DNA of 64,000 nucleotides from Prevotella sp. (lineage in GTDB: Bacteria > Bacteroidota > Bacteroidia > Bacteroidales > Bacteroidaceae), in contig JAFTFX010000019.1 of assembly GCA_017458225.1 (NCBI GenBank), positions 1 through 64,000 of the forward strand. The letters are read 5' to 3'. Position 1 is the first letter of the stretch. Each line of letters begins with the position of its first letter. The position numbers were made by a program, and so were the translations under genes. Below are positions 33,980 to 42,289 of the stretch, piece after piece. The notes under the pieces were generated by a model. That model was not told where the DNA came from. It worked only from the letters and a program-made list of their open reading frames with translations, and did no database searches.

Positions 33980-35122
33980 TTATAAGAGTTTTTTGATTTC
34001 TTCCTCCAGGTCGCTCATCTGCGAGGAGCGTTTGTAGAGCGTGTTGCTGCGGTCTATGAGGAAATACTCGGGCAGCTGGCCCACCCGATAGCTGGCAGCA
34101 CTCTCGCCGCTGGCATCGCGCACACTGATCCACGGCAGTTGCAGCGTCATCTGTCGCCAGAAATGCTCGTCGGGGTCGAGCGACACCTGGTAGATCTCCA
34201 GTCCCTGCTCGTGATATTTGTTGTAGAGTCCGCGCAGCATCAGGATGCGCTGTGGCGAGTCTTGCAGGGTGAAGGTGTGGAAGTCCAGCAGCACCACGCG
34301 GCCTTTCAGTTCCGTCAGCGTGCGCTGCCGCCCCTTGTTGTCGGTCAGGTTGAGGTCTATCACACCCGATTCCACGATGATCGACTCGCCATTGGCGCGC
34401 TGCTCGTTACGGGCGTTGATGATGTGCTGGTCCTTCATGCTCTTGATCACGATGTCGTGCAGGTTCTTCGTGCGCTCGGCCTCGGGGTAGAAGGTGTCCC
34501 ACGACGTTGCCACAGCGGCAAACACGCGTAGGTCGCCGTGGTTGGCTTCGGGGTCGAAGATGAGCCACGGGCCCAGGGTCTGGAACAGGGCGAAGTAGGC
34601 GTAGGTCATGTTCGGCCCCTGGAAGATATACTCCTCGCGCACCTTCTCCTTGTAGGCATCGAGCAGGCGCGACAGCGAGTCTTGCGCTTCCTTGCGCGAG
34701 AACAGCCGACTGTCGTCCAGGGCTACGGTCTTGCGGTGCAGCTCCTGCTGCAGCAGGGCCAGCTCGCGAATCTTCGCGCAGTTCTCCGACCCCTCCACCT
34801 CGTAGCGGGCGGCCATGTTGGGCCATTGTGCCTTCACGCTGACGGTCTCGGTAGAGTCGATAGACAGGTTGATGATCTGGTCGGCAATGCGCAGCACGTA
34901 GAATTCGGGTGCCTCGGTGGCTGGTGCCTTGAAGCAAAAATTGCCCGTTTCATCGAGTTTCACGCTGTCCAGGGTCTTGAAATCTTTCAGTCCCACGTTC
35001 TCAAAATAGAGCATCGAGTCTGGTGCGCCCTCAATGCTTCCCTCCACAGTGAACTTCTCCCTGTTGTCGCAGGCCGTCAGTATCAGTGCAATGCCTAATG
35101 TCAGAAGTGCAGTTTTCTTCAT
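33980..35122 (-). CDS. thioredoxin-fold lipoprotein lacking the CxxC motif
   Basis: A 380-residue lipoprotein: signal MKKTALLTLGIALILTAC, then DNREKFTVEGSIEGAPDSML, the start of a DUF4369-type N-terminal domain common in Bacteroidota TlpA-like proteins. The C-terminal ~140 residues form an AhpC/TlpA-type thioredoxin fold (GRVVLLDFHTFTLQDSPQRI, MLRGLYNKYHEQGLEIYQVS, then QLPEYFLIDRSNTLYKRSSQ with cis-Pro). Where active relatives carry W-C-x-x-C this protein reads HTFTLQDS, so both catalytic cysteines are absent. It should not be an oxidoreductase; a binding or structural role is likely. It lies upstream of the Nudix gene with a 4-nt gap. Confidence 0.85.
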   Translation of the reverse strand: MKKTALLTLGIALILTACDNREKFTVEGSIEGAPDSMLYFENVGLKDFKTLDSVKLDETGNFCFKAPATEAPEFYVLRIADQIINLSIDSTETVSVKAQWPNMAARYEVEGSENCAKIRELALLQQELHRKTVALDDSRLFSRKEAQDSLSRLLDAYKEKVREEYIFQGPNMTYAYFALFQTLGPWLIFDPEANHGDLRVFAAVATSWDTFYPEAERTKNLHDIVIKSMKDQHIINARNEQRANGESIIVESGVIDLNLTDNKGRQRTLTELKGRVVLLDFHTFTLQDSPQRILMLRGLYNKYHEQGLEIYQVSLDPDEHFWRQMTLQLPWISVRDASGESAASYRVGQLPEYFLIDRSNTLYKRSSQMSDLEEEIKKLL

Positions 35123-35204
35123 TTTTTTTTGTTTAATTTTAAATGAAATATCCCATTCTTTCTATCATGGTTATTTCAGCCAATCCAATATTGTTGTATT
35201 GCCT

Positions 35205-35320
35205 ACGGCGTAACACGAATGACCACAAATGACCACGAATGAATCATAAATTATTTATGAGTAATTTGTGGATATTCATGGTAATTTATGTAGCGTCGCA
35301 GACATATAAAATTCTCATGA
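35205..35320. repeat. 10-nt direct repeats with inverted partner upstream of pnp
   Basis: ACGAATGACC, ACAAATGACC and ACGAATGAAT follow each other at about 35214-35245. Within 50 nt comes ATTTGTGGATATTCATGG, which is largely their reverse complement. It lies in the ~410-nt gap between the divergent thioredoxin-fold lipoprotein and pnp genes. No gene is visible in the rest of this gap. Confidence 0.6.
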
Positions 35321-35467
35321 ATAATATAGGCTAAATTCATACATTCGTTGTTCTGTTCTTTGCCATTGTTGTGTTCTCTTTTGTTGATTACTGCCTGCAA
35401 AGGTACGCAAAAATCATAAAAAACACAAATTGTGGGCATTTTATTCTTTATTTTATATATAAATGAG

Positions 35468-35475
35468 TACCTTTG
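35468..35475 (+). promoter_or_regulatory. -7 element of pnp
   Basis: TACCTTTG, a full match to TAnnTTTG, about 58 nt upstream of the pnp start. No clear -33 element was seen. It argues against in-frame starts at or before 35473. Confidence 0.6.
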
Positions 35476-35532
35476 CACCACTTTTTGCGCGAGTGCGCAC
35501 TTATTATTTATTTTAGATGTTTTATTAACAAG

Positions 35533-37935
35533 ATGAACGTAATTACAAAAACCCTTCAACTGGCTGATGGACGCACCATCACCATTGAAACCGGGAAAGT
35601 GGCAAAGCAGACCGACGGCAGCGTCATGCTGAAGATGAACAACACCGTACTTCTGGCCACTGTTTGTGCCGCAAAAGATGCAGTTCCCGGAACCGATTTC
35701 ATGCCTTTGCAGGTAGACTATCGTGAGCAGTACAGCGCTGCAGGCCGTTTCCCCGGCGGATTCACCAAGCGCGAAGGCAAAGCCTCTGACAATGAAATCC
35801 TGACATCGCGACTGGTGGACCGCGTTCTCCGTCCACTCTTCCCCAGTAATTATCACGCTGAAGTTTTCGTCAATGTCATGCTGCTCTCAGCCGACGGTGT
35901 CGATCAGCCCGATGCGCTGGCCGGCTTTGCCGCCTCGGCAGCACTGGCATGTTCCGATATCCCCTTCGAGTGCCCCATCAGTGAGGTGCGCGTGGCCCGT
36001 GTGAACGGCGAGTATGTCATCGACCCCACCTTCGAGCAGATGAAGCAGGCCGACATGGACATCATGGTGGGTGCCTCTGCCGAGAACATCATGATGGTGG
36101 AAGGCGAGATGAAGGAAGTCAGTGAGCAAGACCTGCTCGGAGCCCTGAAGGCTGCCATGGGGGCCATCAAGCCCATGTGCGAGCTGCAGACCGCTCTCAG
36201 CAAGGAGCTGGGCAAGGACGTGAAGCGCGAGTACAACCACGAGGTGAACGACGAGGCCCTGCGCGCCCGCATGAATAAAGAGCTGTACCAGCCCGCCTAC
36301 GATATCACCAAGCAGGCCCTGCCCAAGCAGGACCGTGCCGATGCCTTCGAGAAACTGCTGGCCGACTTCAAGGAGAAGTTCTTCGCCGAGCGCAGTCAGG
36401 TGCTCAGCGACAGTGTCGCTGAGAACCAAACCGAGGGGGCCGAGATCAGTGACGACGAGTACTCGGCCATGATGGACCGCTACTACCACGACGTGGAGCG
36501 CGATGCCATGCGCCGCTGTATCCTTGACGAGGGCATCCGTCTCGATGGCCGCAAGACCACCGATATCCGCCCCATCTGGTGCGAGGTGAGCCCCCTGCCC
36601 ATGCCTCACGGAAGTGCCATCTTCACCCGTGGCGAGACGCAGTCGCTCAGCACCTGCACCCTGGGCACCAAGCTCGACGAGAAGATGGTCGACGACGTGC
36701 TCGACAAGAGCTACATGCGCTTCCTGCTGCACTACAACTTCCCCCCGTTCTGCACGGGCGAGGCCAAGGCACAGCGCGGCGTGGGCCGTCGTGAGATTGG
36801 TCACGGCCACCTGGCATGGCGCGGCCTGAAGGGCCAGATTCCCGAGGACTTCCCCTACACGGTGCGTCTGGTCAGCCAGATCCTGGAGTCCAACGGTTCC
36901 AGCTCGATGGCTACCGTCTGCGCCGGCACGCTGGCCCTGATGGATGCCGGTGTTCCCATGAAGAAGCCCGTCAGCGGTATCGCCATGGGTCTGATCAAGA
37001 ACCCCGGTGAGGACAAGTATGCTGTGCTCAGCGATATCCTTGGCGACGAGGACCACTTGGGCGATATGGACTTCAAGACCACCGGTACACGCGACGGTCT
37101 GACAGCCACCCAGATGGATATCAAGTGCGACGGACTGTCGTTCGAGATTCTGGAGAAGGCCCTCATGCAGGCCAAGGCCGGTCGTGAGCACATCCTGAAC
37201 TGCCTGACCGACACTATCGCCGAGCCACGTGCCGAGCTGAAGCCTCAGGTGCCCCGCATCGTACAGATCGAGATACCCAAGGAGTTCATCGGTGCCGTCA
37301 TCGGCCCTGGCGGCAAGATCATCCAGCAGATGCAGGAAGACACCCGCACCACCATCACCATCGACGAAGAGGATGGCGTGGGCAAGGTGCAGGTCAGCGG
37401 TCCCGACAAGGAGTCTATCGATGCTGCCCTGCAGAAGATCCGTGCCATTGTGGCCATCCCCGAGGTGGGCGAGGTCTACGAGGGTACCGTGCGCAGCATC
37501 ATGCCTTACGGCTGCTTCGTTGAGATCATGCCTGGCAAGGATGGTCTGCTCCATATCTCGGAGATTGACTGGAAGCGCCTGGAGACCGTCGAGGAGGCTG
37601 GCATCAAGGAGGGCGACAAGATCAATGTCAAGCTGCTTGAGATAGACCCGAAGACCGGCAAGTACAAGCTCTCGCACCGTGTGCTCATCCCGAAGCCCGA
37701 GGGCTACGTGGAGCGCGAGCGCCCCGCCCGTCGTGAGCGTGGCGAGCGTCAGGATCGCGGTGAGCGCGGCGAGCGTCGTCCCCGTCCTGAGCGTGGCGAG
37801 CGTCAGGACCGCCAGGAGCGTCGTCCTCGTCCTGAGCATCAGGAGCGTCGCCCCCGTCCTGAGCAGGAGGAGTATCATGAGCCCGTCAGCGAGCCCAAGG
37901 ACTTCAACGACAGTCTCGACCACATGGACTTCTAA
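35533..37935 (+). CDS. pnp: polyribonucleotide nucleotidyltransferase with Arg-rich tail
   Basis: A phosphorolytic 3'-5' exoribonuclease acting in mRNA decay. The 800-residue product starts [20 protein letters not shown]; an upstream ATG at 35473 adds a non-family stretch and was rejected. Two RNase PH domains are present, the second with [18 protein letters not shown]. The KH domain holds [17 protein letters not shown] near residue 585 and the S1 domain holds [20 protein letters not shown] near 650. Beyond ~residue 725 a low-complexity tail of repeated RGER, RQDR, RRPRPE motifs ends in an acidic SLDHMDF. Such tails may bind RNA or partners. It has its own promoter and terminator. Confidence 0.97.
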   Translation: MNVITKTLQLADGRTITIETGKVAKQTDGSVMLKMNNTVLLATVCAAKDAVPGTDFMPLQVDYREQYSAAGRFPGGFTKREGKASDNEILTSRLVDRVLRPLFPSNYHAEVFVNVMLLSADGVDQPDALAGFAASAALACSDIPFECPISEVRVARVNGEYVIDPTFEQMKQADMDIMVGASAENIMMVEGEMKEVSEQDLLGALKAAMGAIKPMCELQTALSKELGKDVKREYNHEVNDEALRARMNKELYQPAYDITKQALPKQDRADAFEKLLADFKEKFFAERSQVLSDSVAENQTEGAEISDDEYSAMMDRYYHDVERDAMRRCILDEGIRLDGRKTTDIRPIWCEVSPLPMPHGSAIFTRGETQSLSTCTLGTKLDEKMVDDVLDKSYMRFLLHYNFPPFCTGEAKAQRGVGRREIGHGHLAWRGLKGQIPEDFPYTVRLVSQILESNGSSSMATVCAGTLALMDAGVPMKKPVSGIAMGLIKNPGEDKYAVLSDILGDEDHLGDMDFKTTGTRDGLTATQMDIKCDGLSFEILEKALMQAKAGREHILNCLTDTIAEPRAELKPQVPRIVQIEIPKEFIGAVIGPGGKIIQQMQEDTRTTITIDEEDGVGKVQVSGPDKESIDAALQKIRAIVAIPEVGEVYEGTVRSIMPYGCFVEIMPGKDGLLHISEIDWKRLETVEEAGIKEGDKINVKLLEIDPKTGKYKLSHRVLIPKPEGYVERERPARRERGERQDRGERGERRPRPERGERQDRQERRPRPEHQERRPRPEQEEYHEPVSEPKDFNDSLDHMDF

Positions 37936-37964
37936 CCGAATCATTTTCTTTGACTTTATAGCAG

Positions 37965-38000
37965 GCCGGGTGTTCCCTTTAGCGGAGCGCCCGGCTTTTT
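37965..38000 (+). terminator. intrinsic terminator of pnp
   Basis: GCCGGGTG (37965-37972) pairs with CGCCCGGC (37988-37995), followed by TTTTTC. Located 30 nt after the pnp stop codon. Confidence 0.85.
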
Positions 38001-38115
38001 CTTGCGCAGAGGTGCAGGGGCCCCAAAACTACACCTTATTATATATAACGCGCGCGAGAATTGTGTTAAAATTACACCTTTTTTGAAGGTTCATGAAAAA
38101 AAACGTGAAAAATGA
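38001..38115. other. spacer between pnp and the large secreted protein gene
   Basis: AT-rich with no open frame of note; it contains ATATATAACGCGCGCGAGAA-type sequence but no clear repeat. The promoter of the next gene begins at its end. Confidence 0.4.
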
Positions 38116-38145
38116 TTGGAGTTATTAAATTTTTGCTTATATTTG
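38116..38145 (+). promoter_or_regulatory. promoter of the 1231-residue secreted protein gene
   Basis: -33 element TTGG (38116-38119), 18-nt gap, -7 element TATATTTG (38138-38145). The start codon is 95 nt downstream, leaving an untranslated leader. Confidence 0.65.
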
Positions 38146-38239
38146 CAACCGATATGGCGGCTAACTGTGAAAGAAGCTGCCAGAACCTAAGAGAAAAACG
38201 TTTTTTTTATTACTAACTTTACTAATTTTTTTTAAGCTT

Positions 38240-41200
38240 ATGAAGTTTTCAAAACTACTCGTTTTGAGTGCACTGTGGCTCATTGGCCTTGGTGCAAACG
38301 CACAGGTCGAGCTTATTGATCGTGTAGCCCCCGTGGCTCCTGATTGGAATCCTAGATTCGATGATCAGGGAACGCTGACCGTTGACGACAATGTGGTGCA
38401 GACCCCCGCCACTTTTGAGGTGGGTAAGTTCTATGTTCTTTTTAATAAAGACAGAGAACTCTATTTCTCTCAGGGATGCAGCTGGTCAACACAGGCTGCT
38501 GCTGATGTTACACCTATTGTGGTGCGCTTCACCCTGCCTGACGGCAAGACTCTTGCTGATGGAGCACTGCTGTTGAACGATTTCAACCTCTACACAGGTA
38601 AGTGGAATCTTGCATTCTTCGATTCTGCAACAGGTATCTTTACTGATCGTAATACTCAGTCCAATTTCTATTGGAATGTAATTGATCAAGGTAATAATAC
38701 CTATCGTCTGCAGGCATCTGAAGCTAATCCCGACTTCACACCCACCAAGAACCCTGGCTTCGTGGGTCTGGATGACGCAACACAACAGGGTGGTGACACC
38801 CACGGGCGTGGTATAGGTGCTGATGCCTATGCGCTGTCTCCGTTCCTTTCAGAAGGTGACGGTCACAGCATTGACTGGTACTTCTATGCACTGACAGGTA
38901 TGGAAGAGTGGGATGAGTATCATGCTGGTCTCGAGATTTACAACCAGTCGGTTAACCTGAAGAAGGCCATCGAGACTGCTGAGGCTGACACTGAAGTTGA
39001 TATTGCCACTGCTATTGCCGCTGCTGTTGACGTGTACAACAATGAGGGTGCTACAGCAGCCGAACTTGCTGCTGCCACCGAGGCTCTGAACAATGCTCGC
39101 AATGCTGCTCACGAGAACATCCTGAATGGCGCTTCTGCCAGCAATCCTAAGGATGCTTCTTACTTCATCGTGAACCCCGATTTTGACAACGTGAGCTCTG
39201 AAGGTTGGAGTGGCACAGCTCCCGGCTTGTCTGGTGATGGCAATCATGGAGCTGCCGGTGTTGCTGAGCACTACAATAAGACATTCAACACCTATCAGGA
39301 GTTGGAAGGCATGCCTGCAGGTATCTACCGTCTGTCGGCTAAGACCGGCTTCCGTGGCTCTTACGACGACTTCAAGAACAATACGAACAACGTGGCCAAG
39401 CTCTATGCTGTTGCCGACGGTGACACCCTAACTACTGACATGAACAACCTGTGGTCTATTCTGAACACGGTTTCATTTGTAGAGAAGTACGGCTCGACCA
39501 CTTATTTTGAGACACCTAATGCAGAGGGCTCAACCACTGACGGCGTGACCTACTACATTCCCAACAACCCCTCTACTTTCCGTCTCTATTATGAGGAAGA
39601 AGACAAGAACTACTATGACACCAACGTATTCTTTGCCGTTGAGGAAGGCAAGGCCGTTGTCGGCGTGAGAAAAGACAGTAAGGTGACCGACACCGACTGG
39701 GCTATGTTCGACAAGTTCGCTCTGACCTACTACGGAGCTGAGAGTGCCGAAGGATTCCAGGTTTGGCTGCAGAGCGCCAAGAAGAGTTTTGAGGGTCTGA
39801 CCTATACCACTTCTTACTTTGAGGCTTATGCTGAGAAGTTCGACGTGACGGTTACGTCGAAGGCTGATGTACTGGCTGCCATCGCTTCGGCTGAAGAACC
39901 CCTTGACTCGCTGAAGAAGAACATCAACCTGTGGAGCCAGTATGTTGCCAAGGTAGCTGAGGCCGAGACTTTGGTGGCCGACCTAAATGATGTTGTTTCC
40001 GAAATAGTTGATGATTTAAGTGACTATGTTGAATGGGACTATGAGGAAATTATTGAGGCTCTTGAGTTGACCAATGAGGAAATTTTGGAAGAGATTGCAA
40101 AGGTTGAGGCAATGATTAAGGCTACCAATAACCTCTACAAGGCTGGTGACGACCTCACCGCTCGCTTCCTGAAGAATGCCGACTTCTCGAATGGCAACAC
40201 AGGCTGGAACAAGGCGAAAGACTCTCGTCCCGGACTGGCTTTCCGTGAGACCATTGCTGAGGCCTACGATACCGACTTCGATCTCTATCAGGAAGTGACC
40301 AACGTGCAGAAGGGTGTGTACGAGGTAAGCCTGCAGGGCTTCTTCCGCATGGCTCGTTCATCTGAAGCTTGGACAAAGTATCAGAATAATGAGCAGGTAA
40401 CTGATGCCGGCGTTTACATCAACGACAACAAGACTTCTTTGAAGTGTATCTTCGACGAGGGCCTAGAAATCGGTTCTGATGAAGAGGCTGCCAAGAAGGG
40501 CGGTTGGATGAATAACGAAGATGCTGCTTTCTCGTCGGGCAAGAATTATCCCGACGACATGGCCAGTGCTTCTTATGCATTCGGCCTGGTAAACGGCGAT
40601 AACGAGCGCTACATGTATCAGAACAAGGCCTACGGTCTGGTATCTGAAGAAGGTCAGACCATCCGCGTGGGTATCAAGGGCGACGTGAGAGGTGCCAACT
40701 GGATTTGCTTCGACAACCTGCACCTGAAGTTCCTCGGTATGGATGCCAACACCATCGCTCCTATCCTGCAAGCAGCTTTGGATAATCTGCCCCGCACCGA
40801 CGAGATGATGACCAAGACAACCTACGAGAAGTTTGCTGCTGTTAAGGCAGATGCCAACGCAGCCATTCAGGCTAATGATGGTAGTGCCATGTTCGAAGCA
40901 CTGACAAAGATCTATGCTCTGTCTGACGAGGTGGCCAATTCTGTTGCTATCTGCAAAGCACTGAACGAAAAGGCTGAAGATCTGGCCGCTGAGGCAGATA
41001 ATCCCGTCAACTCGGCATTTAAAACCGATGCTTTACTGCTGGTGGAGGAAATCCAGAACAAGCTGACTGGCAAGCAAATGGAGGATGCTGAGATTGCTAC
41101 CTATGAGGTGAAACTCATGGAGATGCGCACCAACCTGATGCTGAATCCTGAATATGCTGGCGCTACAGTCGACGATCCCGTTGACCAGACCGCTGTCATC

Positions 41201-41935
41201 GTGACCCCGAGCTACGAGATAGGGGGTGCCAACTCTATCAAGGGCTGGAATGCCGATGGCTACAACTTCGGTAACGACGACACTCAGAAGAGTGCACTCC
41301 TGCTGGAGTTCTACAACAAGACATTCGACCTCAACCAGACCATCTACGGCCTGCCCGCAGGCTACTATCTGCTGGGTGTGAACGCGTTCTGCCGCGTGGG
41401 TGGCAATGCCGAGGACTTCGCAGCATACGCTGCTAAACCCGACAGCACCGAGGCTTACGTATATGCACAGCATGGCGAAACAATCGACTCTATAGGTGTG
41501 GCTTGCATGGCTAAGTTCGCACTGACCGAGGATCTTGGTATTGACGGTCAAGGTACCTACGAGAAAGACGGCGTAACCTACTATGTTCCTGGCTCTATGG
41601 TGTCATCCAATGCTTTCTTCGAGATGGGCTACTATCAGAACGACCTGCTCGTGAAGATCAATGCTGGTGAGGCTCTGCGCTTCGGCATCATGAAGAAGAA
41701 GAATACCAATACCGGTTGGGTGATCATGGACAACTGGACACTGAAGTATGTGGGCACCAACGACGATGTTGCTACCGCTATCGAAGTGGCCAAGGCCCAG
41801 ACTGGTGCCGAGAACCTGAAGGTTGAATTCTTCTCAGTTGACGGTCGCCGCGTGAACGCTGCCTTCAAGGGCATCGCTATCCAGAAGATCACCAAGGCCG
41901 ACGGCACAGTGGTCGTGAAGAAAGTGCGCAAGTAA
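38240..41935 (+). CDS. large secreted protein with three repeated beta modules and sorting-like tail
   Basis: A 1231-residue exported protein, family not named. Signal peptide MKFSKLLVLSALWLIGLGAN precedes AQ. Residues ~30-230 are a unique beta-rich region. A helical Ala/Glu-rich stretch around 245-300 (ATEALNNARNAAHENI) follows. Three related modules lie at ~306-502, ~641-835 and ~986-1175. Each opens with a [VL]xNxDF-type strand and GW. Each continues with YNKTFDxYQ-like and LPAGxYxLxxxxFxR-like motifs and closes with DxxxLxYxG. They resemble galactose-binding-like jelly rolls. Helical linkers join them. The C-terminal VEFFSVDGRRVNAAFKGIAI and VVVKKVRK fit a type IX secretion sorting tail. 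It is probably surface-attached or released and may bind glycans. Confidence 0.82.
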   Translation: MKFSKLLVLSALWLIGLGANAQVELIDRVAPVAPDWNPRFDDQGTLTVDDNVVQTPATFEVGKFYVLFNKDRELYFSQGCSWSTQAAADVTPIVVRFTLPDGKTLADGALLLNDFNLYTGKWNLAFFDSATGIFTDRNTQSNFYWNVIDQGNNTYRLQASEANPDFTPTKNPGFVGLDDATQQGGDTHGRGIGADAYALSPFLSEGDGHSIDWYFYALTGMEEWDEYHAGLEIYNQSVNLKKAIETAEADTEVDIATAIAAAVDVYNNEGATAAELAAATEALNNARNAAHENILNGASASNPKDASYFIVNPDFDNVSSEGWSGTAPGLSGDGNHGAAGVAEHYNKTFNTYQELEGMPAGIYRLSAKTGFRGSYDDFKNNTNNVAKLYAVADGDTLTTDMNNLWSILNTVSFVEKYGSTTYFETPNAEGSTTDGVTYYIPNNPSTFRLYYEEEDKNYYDTNVFFAVEEGKAVVGVRKDSKVTDTDWAMFDKFALTYYGAESAEGFQVWLQSAKKSFEGLTYTTSYFEAYAEKFDVTVTSKADVLAAIASAEEPLDSLKKNINLWSQYVAKVAEAETLVADLNDVVSEIVDDLSDYVEWDYEEIIEALELTNEEILEEIAKVEAMIKATNNLYKAGDDLTARFLKNADFSNGNTGWNKAKDSRPGLAFRETIAEAYDTDFDLYQEVTNVQKGVYEVSLQGFFRMARSSEAWTKYQNNEQVTDAGVYINDNKTSLKCIFDEGLEIGSDEEAAKKGGWMNNEDAAFSSGKNYPDDMASASYAFGLVNGDNERYMYQNKAYGLVSEEGQTIRVGIKGDVRGANWICFDNLHLKFLGMDANTIAPILQAALDNLPRTDEMMTKTTYEKFAAVKADANAAIQANDGSAMFEALTKIYALSDEVANSVAICKALNEKAEDLAAEADNPVNSAFKTDALLLVEEIQNKLTGKQMEDAEIATYEVKLMEMRTNLMLNPEYAGATVDDPVDQTAVIVTPSYEIGGANSIKGWNADGYNFGNDDTQKSALLLEFYNKTFDLNQTIYGLPAGYYLLGVNAFCRVGGNAEDFAAYAAKPDSTEAYVYAQHGETIDSIGVACMAKFALTEDLGIDGQGTYEKDGVTYYVPGSMVSSNAFFEMGYYQNDLLVKINAGEALRFGIMKKKNTNTGWVIMDNWTLKYVGTNDDVATAIEVAKAQTGAENLKVEFFSVDGRRVNAAFKGIAIQKITKADGTVVVKKVRK

Positions 41936-41990
41936 GCAAGAACATAAAAATGATCAGACATAAAAAACTGACCAATCTCTAAAAAAACAG

Positions 41991-42024
41991 GGACTGGGGA
42001 CGGGCAAAACCCGTCTCCAGCTCC
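41991..42024 (+). terminator. hairpin after the large secreted protein gene
   Basis: GGACTGGGGACGGG (41991-42004) pairs imperfectly with CCCGTCTCCAGCTCC (42010-42024). The following T-run is weak, so some read-through into the FAS1/SusCD locus is possible. Confidence 0.5.
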
Positions 42025-42041
42025 TTGGTTTAAAAAACTTT

Positions 42042-42135
42042 CAGATTATCTGACTACTCTGATTACTCTGAATATTCTGAATACTCTGAATACTCCGATT
42101 ATTCTGATTATTCCGACTACTCTGATCACTCAGAA
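42042..42135. repeat. 9-nt tandem repeat, nine exact units
   Basis: From 42050 to 42130 nine units of 9 nt run without a break: CTGACTACT, CTGATTACT, CTGAATATT, CTGAATACT, CTGAATACT, CCGATTATT, CTGATTATT, CCGACTACT, CTGATCACT. Consensus CTGAnTAnT is shared with 20219-20299. It sits in the leader region before the FAS1/SusCD locus. Confidence 0.88.
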
Positions 42136-42289
42136 CCCCCTGCCGCCCAACGGGCAGCCACCAAAAGCGAAACAACCCGGCCTGCTGCAAAAAGGCCGCC
42201 ACTATAGAAAAACAACGGGCAGCACCCCTGCCCACCCAGAGAAGACTAAAGAACAATAACTATAAAAATATTAACAAAAAATCAAAACT
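42136..42289. other. leader region of the FAS1/SusCD locus
   Basis: About 150 nt without a gene. Two GC hairpins are suggested (GGCCTGCTGCAAAAAGGCC near 42178; CGGGCAGC/GCTGCCCA-like pairing across the region). No TAnnTTTG element was found, so the locus promoter was not located. The start-proximal 40 nt are A-rich. Confidence 0.35.

Noticed and set aside
35887-37944. 685-codon open frame on the minus strand
   Set aside because: Antisense of pnp; composition follows from codon bias and no start signal or family motif is present.
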